Assembly: GCA_021324035.1 (NCBI GenBank)
Contig: JAJPJU010000090.1
Location: 1 to 12,539 of the forward strand
Direction of reading: 5' to 3'
Origin: Spartobacteria bacterium
GTDB lineage: Bacteria > Verrucomicrobiota > Verrucomicrobiia > Chthoniobacterales > UBA10450
DNA length: 12,539 nucleotides
This document shows, one piece after another, positions 6,346 to 12,453 of the stretch (position 1 is its first letter; each line of letters starts with the position of its first letter). Below the pieces are notes generated by a model, which was not told the origin of the DNA, did not search any database, and saw nothing but the letters and a program-made list of their open reading frames with translations. The position numbers and the translations under genes were made by a program.

Positions 6346-6363
6346 CGGGGCGCTCAGGCCCCG
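6346..6363 (-). terminator. Small hairpin between rpmF and plsX (copy 2), possible rpmF attenuator
   Basis: CGGGGC (6346-6351) pairs with GCCCCG (6358-6363) around the loop GCTCAG. It begins 7 bases after the rpmF stop codon. No T tract follows on the minus strand, so full termination is unlikely. A partial terminator or RNA-stability element would let rpmF be made in greater amount than plsX and fabH; this is inference. Confidence 0.4.
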
Positions 6364-6370
6364 CCCACAT

Positions 6371-6553
6371 TTATTTGCCTGCGACGGTCAAGACCTGACG
6401 GCCTTTGTAATAGCCGCAGGAGGGGCAAACGGTATGACCCGCGACTGTGCTGCTACATTGCGGGCATTTTGTGAGCTGCGGACGATGCCAGCGGTTGGCC
6501 GCTTTGCGAGTGCGCAGGCGCATCTTCGAAGTTTTGCGTTTTGGAACTCCCAT
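6371..6553 (-). CDS. rpmF: 50S ribosomal protein L32
   Basis: L32 is a small basic protein of the large ribosomal subunit. The 60-aa product starts MGVPKRKTSKMRLRTRKAANRW, the usual L32 pattern. It contains a four-cysteine zinc ribbon, CPQC and CPSC, separated by 12 residues, so it is the zinc-binding (C+) form. The ATG at 6553 is chosen because the conserved protein begins there; an in-frame start at 6628 would add 25 residues unlike L32. Its start codon abuts an 8-bp stem (6553-6560 with 6594-6601), and no clear Shine-Dalgarno sequence is visible. The adjacent yceD-like and plsX genes are its usual neighbours. Confidence 0.96.
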   Translation of the reverse strand: MGVPKRKTSKMRLRTRKAANRWHRPQLTKCPQCSSTVAGHTVCPSCGYYKGRQVLTVAGK

Positions 6554-6601
6554 GGGCCGCTTATTTAAGCATCGTTTTAGGGAAAAACAATGGGCGGCCC
6601 A
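6553..6601 (-). promoter_or_regulatory. Stem-loop closing on the rpmF start codon
   Basis: TGGGCCGC (6553-6560) and GCGGCCCA (6594-6601) are perfectly complementary, with a 33-base loop. On the minus strand the 3' arm runs directly into the rpmF ATG, and the A of the ATG is the last paired base. Such a structure would cover the initiation site of L32 and could control its translation. Whether it is regulatory is inferred. Confidence 0.45.
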
Positions 6602-6673
6602 GTTGAGATTGAGTCGTTGAGAAAACATTGAACCTGCGGTCAGCTCGACATCTCAACCGCTCAACGTCTCAAC
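6602..6673. repeat. GTTGAGA-type inverted repeat between yceD-like gene and rpmF
   Basis: The arm at 6602-6622 has GTTGAGA twice, 7 bases apart. The arm at 6651-6673 is its inverse (TCTCAAC twice with a third CTCAAC between). The right arm includes the yceD-like stop codon. The repeat unit is one base different from the GTTGATA heptamer found over the rph stop codon. A hairpin with a 28-base loop can form in the transcript between the two genes. Confidence 0.6.
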
Positions 6674-7122
6674 TTCAATTTGTCCAGCTCGGCCCAGTCG
6701 TGTTCCAGTTTCTCGGCACGCTCTTGCTGCGCCGTGTCCCTTTTTTGCGGGGTCGGCGCCTTACAAACCCGTCCCTCTTCACGATCGCACCGCGGATGCG
6801 CGGGGAGATTCAGCAAAATGTCTTCGCGCATGAACGGTGAAAGATCGACGGTTTCAGGGCCTCGTAATTCGGTATGCAATGCGAACGCCGGAACTTTGAT
6901 TTGGTGGACGAATTTCTCGAGGCAGCCAACGCAAGTGAGCTCGACCGGTTGATCGAGAATTCCGTTGGCCCAAAGCGCACCTTCCGCCACGCCGACGTCG
7001 ATGCTGTATTTCATCGGGCCGGCGCACCGAACGCCCTGTGATTCGAGGCCTTCGATCAGGCAATCCTCCTCGCCCTCGAGATGCAATCCCTCGGACGGGA
7101 TCTGCTTCAAATGAATTTTCAC
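6661..7122 (-). CDS. DUF177 (YceD-like) protein, 23S rRNA accumulation family
   Basis: This 153-aa protein matches the DUF177/YceD family by position (directly upstream of rpmF) and by the CVGCLEKF motif (residues 65-72) with conserved cysteines. A second pair of cysteines follows near the C-terminus (PRCDREEGRVC). YceD is reported to be needed for normal 23S rRNA levels in plants and E. coli, but the exact biochemistry is unclear. The C-terminal ~35 residues are charged and probably helical. The start is a GTG at 7122, preceded by AGGGAG only two bases away; spacing to the coaD stop is 14 bases, so the two are likely in one operon. Confidence 0.85.
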   Translation of the reverse strand: MKIHLKQIPSEGLHLEGEEDCLIEGLESQGVRCAGPMKYSIDVGVAEGALWANGILDQPVELTCVGCLEKFVHQIKVPAFALHTELRGPETVDLSPFMREDILLNLPAHPRCDREEGRVCKAPTPQKRDTAQQERAEKLEHDWAELDKLKLRR

Positions 7123-7136
7123 TCCCTGGTTCCCGT

Positions 7137-7616
7137 TTATCGCTTGAATTTTTTCCCTAACGCGGTCGTAACAATTGCCGGCACAAACTTGGAAACGTCT
7201 CCGCCGAGGCGCGCGATTTCCTTCACCAGACGCGAGCTCAAGTAAGTGTATTCCTCCTTCGGCATCAGGAAGATCGTTTCCACGCTGCTCTCCAGTTTTC
7301 TATTCATCAGGGCCATCTGAAATTCGAACTCGAAATCAGAGACGGCCCGTAATCCGCGGATGACGGCGCTGGCTTTCTCGTTCCGCGCGAATTCGATTAA
7401 CAACCCATCAAATTGGGTGACGCGAACATTGTCGATCTTGCCCGCCGTTTGGTTCAGCAGCTCGAGCCGTTCCTCGAGTGAAAACATCGGCAGCTTTTCG
7501 TCGTTGTGGGCAACTGCGACGATCACTTCGTCGAAAAGCTTTCGGGCTCGCTCGACCACATCAAGGTGACCGTTGGTGACGGGATCGAAGCTGCCCGGAT
7601 AAATCGCGCGCTTCAT
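7137..7616 (-). CDS. coaD: Phosphopantetheine adenylyltransferase
   Basis: CoaD transfers AMP from ATP to 4'-phosphopantetheine, giving dephospho-CoA, the penultimate step of CoA synthesis in the cytoplasm. The 159-aa product has family length. It starts MKRAIYPGSFDPVTNGHLD, with the TxGH nucleotidyltransferase motif at residues 14-17, and has VIRGLRAVSDFEFEFQMALMN and YLSSRLVKEIA (the ISSTxVRE-type motif, 127-133). The ATG at 7616 fits the conserved start; an in-frame TTG five codons upstream is less likely. It is the first gene of the minus-strand series and diverges from the USP gene, with about 125 bases between the start codons. Confidence 0.96.
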   Translation of the reverse strand: MKRAIYPGSFDPVTNGHLDVVERARKLFDEVIVAVAHNDEKLPMFSLEERLELLNQTAGKIDNVRVTQFDGLLIEFARNEKASAVIRGLRAVSDFEFEFQMALMNRKLESSVETIFLMPKEEYTYLSSRLVKEIARLGGDVSKFVPAIVTTALGKKFKR

Positions 7617-7727
7617 GCTGCCGAAATTCAATCATCACCTCTCAAACATCAAATCCGTTAAATCGACGGCTCGGGTCCACTGCGGTTTTTCGACGTTCGG
7701 TTCCATTCATTTGCCGAATGCTGCGCG

Positions 7728-7734
7728 AAGGAGG
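7728..7734 (+). promoter_or_regulatory. Strong Shine-Dalgarno sequence AAGGAGG
   Basis: AAGGAGG is a near-perfect match to the anti-Shine-Dalgarno sequence. It lies 7 bases before a TTG at 7742 but 19 bases before the first downstream ATG (7754), and after the upstream in-frame ATG (7718). It therefore favours the TTG start of the USP protein. Confidence 0.6.
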
Positions 7735-7741
7735 AAGATTG

Positions 7742-8584
7742 TTGTCTGGCCTGATGATGAATCCGTCCACCTACAAGAAAATCGCCGTGGCGAGCACATT
7801 TTCGCCGCGTTTCGAGCAGGTTCTCTCGGAAGCGAAACGAATCCGGGACCGGTTCGGCTCGACTTTAAGTTTGATTTACATCGGCGAGCAAAGTGACGAG
7901 ACCAACCAGAAGTTCGCTTCGATTTTTGACCGCCTTCAACTGCCGAACAATTCGCCGGTTCATTACGGCCAGGGCGATCCGGCCGACGGTATCTTGCAGG
8001 CGATCACGGCCAACAACGTCGACCTGATTGTTGCCGGCGCGCTCGAAAAGGAATCGGCGTTGCATCCGTTTCTCGGAAACGTTGCCCGCCGGCTTTTGCG
8101 CGAAGCGCCGTGTTCGGTGGTTCTTTTCACTCATCCCGCGGTCGAGCCCAAGCCGTTGCGAAACATCGTGTTCGTGGTGAATTATTCGACGCACGCCCAG
8201 GGTGCATTCCAAGATACGGTCAAACTTGCGGAAGCCGAGCCGACCGAATGTCTCTATGCGATTCGGGTTTACACCACGTTCGACGAAGTGCGGGCATCGA
8301 CGTTCGTCGGCAACGGCGACGGAGCCCCGCGTCCGCGAACTTTCCAGGAAGAAGAGACTGCATTGGAGGAATTTGTTTTGGCCGCGGGCGAGACCAAAGT
8401 GCCGATTGATGCGCGCTGCATTCGTGGCAACACCGGGTTCGCCGCGTCAGATTTCGTGAAATCGGTCGAAGCCGACCTCCTGGTTGTGCCAGTGCACAAG
8501 GGTGAAAACTCCAAGGAACGTTTTCCGAATCATCTTGCCTGGATCGCCGATGTGATTCCATGCAATCTCTGGCTGGTCAGGTGA
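7742..8584 (+). CDS. Tandem universal stress protein (UspA-like) domain protein
   Basis: The protein appears to hold two USP (Rossmann-like) domains in one chain of about 280 aa. The first runs from YKKIAVASTFSPRFEQVLSEAKRIRD to APCSVVLFTHP, the second from LRNIVFVVNYSTHAQGAFQDTVKLAEA to VIPCNLWLVR. Tandem USP proteins are linked to stress survival, but the partner or ligand of this one cannot be told. The ATP-binding pattern Gx2Gx9G(S/T) is not intact in either half: repeat 1 has GALEKESALHPFLGN, repeat 2 lacks the glycines. Nucleotide binding is thus doubtful. The TTG start is chosen because of the strong AAGGAGG 7 bases upstream; ATG 7718, 7754 or 7757 are alternatives in the same frame. 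Confidence 0.8.
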   Translation: MSGLMMNPSTYKKIAVASTFSPRFEQVLSEAKRIRDRFGSTLSLIYIGEQSDETNQKFASIFDRLQLPNNSPVHYGQGDPADGILQAITANNVDLIVAGALEKESALHPFLGNVARRLLREAPCSVVLFTHPAVEPKPLRNIVFVVNYSTHAQGAFQDTVKLAEAEPTECLYAIRVYTTFDEVRASTFVGNGDGAPRPRTFQEEETALEEFVLAAGETKVPIDARCIRGNTGFAASDFVKSVEADLLVVPVHKGENSKERFPNHLAWIADVIPCNLWLVR

Positions 8585-8610
8585 TTCGATTCAATCGCTG
8601 GGCAACGCAA

Positions 8611-8657
8611 GAAAGCAGGAACGAATTGTTTGGGAATTTCCGGCGTTCCTGTTTTCC
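8611..8657. repeat. Palindromic repeat, copy A (before the membrane protein gene)
   Basis: AAAGCAGGAACG (8612-8623) pairs with CGTTCCTGTTTT (8644-8655), with one G-U pair in RNA. It lies 26 bases after the USP stop and just upstream of the membrane protein start. It is clearly similar to the sequence at 9391-9434, sharing GAAAGCAGGAA and GCGTTCCTG. It may end the USP transcript. Confidence 0.7.
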
Positions 8658-8672
8658 TGAGATAATTCCGAA

Positions 8673-9392
8673 ATGAGTTCTGCGCCTGAGTTTCACCCTT
8701 TCGGACCGTCGCATCTCGTCGTCATCTTTCTGACGGTCAGTGTCCCGTTTATGCTCGCACTGGTCGTTCACCGCACCAAATCGCCACGACTGGAGCTCTC
8801 GATCCGGCTGACAATAGCGGGGCTACTCTTGCTAAATTATGTCGCATACCTGTTCGTAGCGCGGAACTTCGGCGTCGATCATTGGTACCGGCTGTTGCCG
8901 CTGCAACTCTGCGACTGGGCGATGATTGTGATTATCGTCGCGCTTTTGACGGGTAACAGTCGCTGGCTGGAGGTGGCGTATTTTTGGGGGATCGGCGGGA
9001 CGCTTCAAGCGATCATTACTCCGAATCTGCAATTCGGTTTCCCGGATTTGCGCTTCATCAGCTTCTTTGTGGCGCATTGCGGAATCATCATCGGGATTGT
9101 CTTTATGATGCTCATTTACGGATTTCGGCCGCGGCCGATTGGGATCCTTCGGACGTTTGCATGGACCGAAGTTTATTTTGTGGTCGCGTTCACGATTGAT
9201 CGCATTACGGGCGAAAACTACGGTTTTCTTCTGCACAAACCCGAAGCCGCCTCGCTCCTCAGCTTTCTGTCCGATTCGCGCCCAATTTATTTGCTGGGAT
9301 TTCATTTGTTGGCCCTGGCTTTTTTCTCTCTGCTCTACGCGCCGTTCGCCATTGTCGATCTCGCCAGGGGAAAATCTCTAAAGAACGCATGA
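8673..9392 (+). CDS. TIGR02206 (YwaF-like) integral membrane protein
   Basis: This 239-aa, very hydrophobic protein has about six to seven transmembrane helices. They lie roughly at residues 12-33, 45-63, 76-93, 101-115, 128-150, 160-176 and 206-228. The motifs LPLQLCDWA, GGTLQAIITPNLQ, HCGIIIGIVF and TGENYGFLLHKP match the TIGR02206 family (YwaF in Bacillus), whose function is unknown. The ATG at 8673 is the natural start; no strong Shine-Dalgarno sequence is apparent. The gene stands alone, with related palindromic repeats immediately on both sides; the downstream copy begins at its stop codon. Confidence 0.85.
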   Translation: MSSAPEFHPFGPSHLVVIFLTVSVPFMLALVVHRTKSPRLELSIRLTIAGLLLLNYVAYLFVARNFGVDHWYRLLPLQLCDWAMIVIIVALLTGNSRWLEVAYFWGIGGTLQAIITPNLQFGFPDLRFISFFVAHCGIIIGIVFMMLIYGFRPRPIGILRTFAWTEVYFVVAFTIDRITGENYGFLLHKPEAASLLSFLSDSRPIYLLGFHLLALAFFSLLYAPFAIVDLARGKSLKNA

Positions 9393-9434
9393 AAGCAGGA
9401 AGGAACTCTTTAAAATTCCTGCGTTCCTGCTTTA
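9391..9434. repeat. Palindromic repeat, copy B (after the membrane protein gene)
   Basis: AAAGCAGGAA (9392-9401) and TTCCTGCTTT (9424-9433) form a perfect 10-bp stem. An inner GGAA/TTCC pairing is possible. The repeat begins within the TGA stop of the membrane protein gene. It is homologous to copy A at 8611-8657 and may act as a terminator, although no long T tract follows. Confidence 0.7.
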
Positions 9435-9506
9435 CGCTCCCGCTAGTTCATCCATCTTGTTCCCCGGTTTATGGTTTGCTGCACAGCGGCATGATTCCTT
9501 AGAGAT

Positions 9507-10325
9507 ATGGCGGCAAAGGTTTTACGTGTTGGCAAAGTCGCGATTGGCGGAAGACGTCCGGTTTTCATTCTCGGGCCATGCGTGATCGAGTCGGAAAAGT
9601 TTGTCTGGCGGATGGCGCGCGAGATTTCGAAAATTTGCCGCGGTGAAGACGTCGATCTGATTTTCAAGGCGTCCTACGACAAAGCGAACCGCACCTCGGT
9701 GAAATCATTTCGTGGGGTCGCGCCGCAGCAGGGTTGCGAAATTCTCGCGGCAATCGGCGAAGAATTGAAAGTTCCGGTGACAACCGACGTCCATTCACCG
9801 GACGAAGCGAAACTCGCCGGCGCGATGATCGATCTCCTGCAAATTCCGGCATTCCTTTGCCGGCAAACCGATTTGCTGCGAGCGGCGGCACAGACCGGTC
9901 GCGCGGTGAATGTAAAAAAAGGACAATTCCTGGCCCCGTGGGATGTGAAGAACATCGCCAAAAAGCTGACCGCATTTGGTAATAACAAGTTCTGTTTTAC
10001 CGAACGCGGGACAACGTTCGGTTACAACAACCTCGTGGCGGACATGCGGTCTCTTTATTGGATGCGCGAAGCCGGTTACCACGTCATTTTCGACGCCACT
10101 CATTCGGTCCAGCGGCCGGGCGGAGGAGGGGACAAAACTTCCGGTGACGGCGAGTTAGCGCCGATTTTGGCGCGCGCGGCGGTCGCTGCCGGTTGCGATG
10201 GAATTTTCATGGAAGTGCACGAAGATCCGGCGCGTGCGATGTCCGATGCCGCCAATCAAATTCCGCTAAAGGATTTGCCGAAGCATCTGCTCATGTTAAA
10301 AGCTATTCATGCTGCCGTTTCGTGA
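9507..10325 (+). CDS. kdsA: 3-deoxy-8-phosphooctulonate synthase (KDO8P synthase), metal-dependent type
   Basis: KdsA condenses phosphoenolpyruvate with arabinose-5-phosphate to Kdo-8-phosphate for the LPS inner core. The 272-aa protein has KASYDKANRTSVKSFRG, IPAFLCRQTDLL, NVKKGQFLAPWD, TERGTTFGYNNL and DATHSVQ. It resembles the Aquifex enzyme more than the E. coli one. The four metal ligands of the Aquifex class (Cys11, His185, Glu222, Asp233) correspond to Cys25 (GPC), His199, Glu236 and Asp247 here, each shifted by exactly 14. This indicates a divalent-metal-dependent enzyme, whereas E. coli has Asn in place of the Cys. The lptC-like gene overlaps its end by 17 bases. Confidence 0.96.
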   Translation: MAAKVLRVGKVAIGGRRPVFILGPCVIESEKFVWRMAREISKICRGEDVDLIFKASYDKANRTSVKSFRGVAPQQGCEILAAIGEELKVPVTTDVHSPDEAKLAGAMIDLLQIPAFLCRQTDLLRAAAQTGRAVNVKKGQFLAPWDVKNIAKKLTAFGNNKFCFTERGTTFGYNNLVADMRSLYWMREAGYHVIFDATHSVQRPGGGGDKTSGDGELAPILARAAVAAGCDGIFMEVHEDPARAMSDAANQIPLKDLPKHLLMLKAIHAAVS

Positions 10326-10863
10326 CGGTCGCTCCGGATATTGGGGCTTCATTTTCTTTGGGTTGTTGATCTTGCTAATGGCGGCGATCGCCCATCCAGT
10401 CATTGCCGCGAAACCGAAAGCGAAGAAGCAGAAGGCTTTAGCCGAAACGCCAAGCGCCACTCCGAGCGACCAGAATTTGGCGAATATTCCGCTGCCGATC
10501 GGTCACGAAGCCAAGGGTCTGGTGCTTCCGGATTTCGATCTGCAGGGACATCTTCGCGGCCGATTTGAAGCGGAAAGCGCGAAACGGCTCGATGAAGTCC
10601 ACATCGGCTTCCACGCCTTGAAGATCATAACTTACACCCCTGAAAACCAACCGGATCTGACGATTGAACTCACCGATTCGGTTCTGAATATGAAGACGCG
10701 AATCCTGAGCTCCAACGAGCGGAGCACGATCAAGCGTTCGGATTTCAATATCGTCGGCGATTCGGTCGAGTTCGATACCAATTCGCGCGTGGGCAAACTG
10801 GTTGGGAACGTGAAGATGGTCATCACCACCCAGTCGAAATTGTTGAACACCCAAAACGAGTGA
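10309..10863 (+). CDS. LptC-like LPS export protein
   Basis: The 184-aa protein has an N-terminal hydrophobic segment (YWGFIFFGLLILLMAAIAH, about residues 11-29) followed by a lysine-rich linker. From about residue 70 a beta-rich region with alternating hydrophobic residues begins at LVLPDFDLQGHLRGRFEAES and ends near VGKLVGNVKMVIT. This fits LptC, the bitopic inner-membrane protein that passes LPS from LptBFG to periplasmic LptA. Sequence conservation in this family is low; the call relies on architecture and its place between kdsA and the lptA/lptB-like genes. It overlaps kdsA by 17 bases and the next gene by 4 (GTGA), so translation is likely coupled. Confidence 0.65.
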   Translation: MLPFRDGRSGYWGFIFFGLLILLMAAIAHPVIAAKPKAKKQKALAETPSATPSDQNLANIPLPIGHEAKGLVLPDFDLQGHLRGRFEAESAKRLDEVHIGFHALKIITYTPENQPDLTIELTDSVLNMKTRILSSNERSTIKRSDFNIVGDSVEFDTNSRVGKLVGNVKMVITTQSKLLNTQNE

Positions 10864-11603
10864 GCAGGACCGTCGTCGTTTTTTGCATTGCCGTTTGGGC
10901 GCTGCCGTTTTGTTTGGTCGGCCAGACCAACTCGCCATCCCTTTCGCCCGCGCCGAGAAAGGAAAAGAAAGAGAAGTCGTCGCCCAAGGCGTCGCCGGAA
11001 AAAGGCGTTTCCCTGCTCGGCCCGACTAATTCGCAATCAAACGAACCAATCACGACGGAAATTTACGCGGACGACGCGTTCTTTGATTCGAACAAGAACC
11101 AGGGAATCTTCAGCGGCCACGTAAAGGTGGCTGATCCGAGATTCACTTTGCAGGCCGAGAAGCTGACCGTGTACATCACCAAAGGCGAAAACCAGGGCTT
11201 GGAGAAAGCGGTCGCTGACGGAAACGTCGCCGTCGTGCGCGATCGTCCCGATCCGAACGGAGGCCCGCCGACCCGCGCGGTTGGACGCGCCGATCAGGCG
11301 ACCTATATCGCCACAACCGGGGACGTTGAGTTGCGCGGAACGCCACGAGTTCAGGAAGGGGTGAACACACACATCGCGACGAGTCCGGACACTGTCATGG
11401 TCGTGAATCAAAAAGGACAACTGACCACCCGCGGCCCAAGCCGGACCGAAATTCGACAGGAACCGAAGACCGACGATAAAAAGGACGAGAACAAGGACGA
11501 CAAGCAAGGCGGCGACAAAAAAGACAAGAAGGATGAGAAAAAAGGTGAAAAGAAAAACGAGACAAAAGCCGCACCTTCGCCACACAGTTCAGCTACGCCA
11601 TGA
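10860..11603 (+). CDS. LptA/OstA-like periplasmic LPS transport protein with charged tail
   Basis: The 247-aa protein starts with a signal peptide-like segment (VVVFCIAVWALPFCLVGQ) and a proline/lysine-rich linker. At residues 65-195 lies an OstA-like beta-jellyroll region: IYADDAFFDSNKNQGIFSGHVKVAD, LQAEKLTVYI, AVADGNVAVV, GRADQATYIATTGDVELRGTP. LptA-type proteins bridge the periplasm and carry LPS to LptD. The last ~45 residues (about 201-247) are an extraordinary run of Lys, Asp and Glu ending in a Ser/Pro-rich tip, which is not typical of LptA. The start is a GTG overlapping the previous stop (GTGA), and the stop overlaps the lptB start (ATGA). The call rests on fold-like pattern and context. 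Confidence 0.78.
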   Translation: MSRTVVVFCIAVWALPFCLVGQTNSPSLSPAPRKEKKEKSSPKASPEKGVSLLGPTNSQSNEPITTEIYADDAFFDSNKNQGIFSGHVKVADPRFTLQAEKLTVYITKGENQGLEKAVADGNVAVVRDRPDPNGGPPTRAVGRADQATYIATTGDVELRGTPRVQEGVNTHIATSPDTVMVVNQKGQLTTRGPSRTEIRQEPKTDDKKDENKDDKQGGDKKDKKDEKKGEKKNETKAAPSPHSSATP

Positions 11604-12409
11604 TTAGTCAGACTCCTGCTCGTCCAGGTCCGCAGATCGCCAAGCCCACCGCGGCGAAGGCCGATGCGGTTGCCTCCGGCGCGACGGGCAACGTGCTTGA
11701 GACTGATCAGTTGGTAAAAATCTATGGCGGCCGGTCGGTCGTCAACGGCGTGAATATCAACTGCCGCGCCGGGGAAATTGTCGGATTGCTTGGTCCGAAC
11801 GGCGCCGGCAAGACGACAAGCTTTTATATGATCGTCGGACTTGTTAGGCCGAACAGCGGCCGGGTGATTTTTTCGGGCACGGATGTGACAAACTACCCGA
11901 TGTTCAAGCGCGCTCGTCTCGGCATGGGTTATCTGCCGCAGGAGGAATCGATTTTCCGCAAAATGACCGTCGAGCAAAACAACATGGCGATTTTGGAGAC
12001 GTTGCCGATCAGTAAAACCGAACGGAAAAATCGCTGCGATCAATTGCTGCACCAATTTGGGATCGAACGAATCGCGAAAAACCAGGCGTTGACCTTGAGC
12101 GGCGGTGAAAAACGGCGCCTGACGATTGCGCGCTCACTCGTCACCAAACCAAAACTGTTGATGCTCGACGAACCTTTCAGCGGCGTCGATCCGATCGCCG
12201 TTTACGATGTTCAGCAAATCATCGTGAACCTCCGCAAACTTGGTCTGGCGATTTTGATAACCGACCATAACGTCCGCGAAACCTTGTCGATCGTCGACCG
12301 CGCTTATTTGATCTTCGAAGGCCGCGTTGAGAGCGAAGGCACCAAAGATTTTCTCATCAACGATCCGATCAGCCGGCAGCTCTATCTCGGCGAACGGTTC
12401 AAAATGTAA
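11600..12409 (+). CDS. lptB: LPS export ABC transporter ATP-binding protein LptB
   Basis: LptB is the cytoplasmic ATPase of LptB2FG, which extracts LPS from the inner membrane. All ABC motifs are present: Walker A GPNGAGKTT (65-73), Q-loop Gln114 in LPQEESIF, signature LSGGE (167-171), Walker B LLMLDE (186-191) and switch His223 in TDHNVRE. YLPQEESIFRKMTVEQN and DEPFSGVDPIAVYDVQ are typical of LptB rather than other ABC ATPases. At 269 aa it is about 28 longer than E. coli LptB because of an Ala/Pro/Lys-rich N-terminal extension of about 30 residues. No lptF or lptG permease gene is in the window. It is the last gene of the kdsA-lpt series, with a hairpin directly after its stop. Confidence 0.94.
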   Translation: MISQTPARPGPQIAKPTAAKADAVASGATGNVLETDQLVKIYGGRSVVNGVNINCRAGEIVGLLGPNGAGKTTSFYMIVGLVRPNSGRVIFSGTDVTNYPMFKRARLGMGYLPQEESIFRKMTVEQNNMAILETLPISKTERKNRCDQLLHQFGIERIAKNQALTLSGGEKRRLTIARSLVTKPKLLMLDEPFSGVDPIAVYDVQQIIVNLRKLGLAILITDHNVRETLSIVDRAYLIFEGRVESEGTKDFLINDPISRQLYLGERFKM

Positions 12410-12432
12410 CCGAATCCGCCCGGCGGATTCGG
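12410..12432 (+). terminator. Perfect hairpin directly after lptB
   Basis: CCGAATCCGCC (12410-12420) and GGCGGATTCGG (12422-12432) are an 11-base perfect inverted repeat with one base between, giving a 9- to 10-bp hairpin with a tight loop. It begins right after the TAA stop of lptB and probably marks the 3' end of the kdsA-lpt transcript. The downstream sequence is AT-rich but has no clean T run. Confidence 0.6.
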
Positions 12433-12453
12433 AAATTCCAAATTCCAAATTCC
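12433..12453. repeat. Heptamer tandem repeat (AAATTCC)x3
   Basis: Three exact copies of AAATTCC follow the lptB hairpin. Related pieces (TTTTCC, AAATCCGAATTTC) continue in the AT-rich stretch up to the right edge. No gene is visible from 12433 to 12539. It is similar in unit length to the GTTGATR repeat at 1511-1538. Confidence 0.75.

Noticed and set aside
11037..11585. 182-codon antisense frame over the LptA-like gene
   Set aside because: Its phenylalanine/leucine/valine-rich translation is the reverse complement of the Lys/Asp/Glu tail; the sense gene has context and overlaps.
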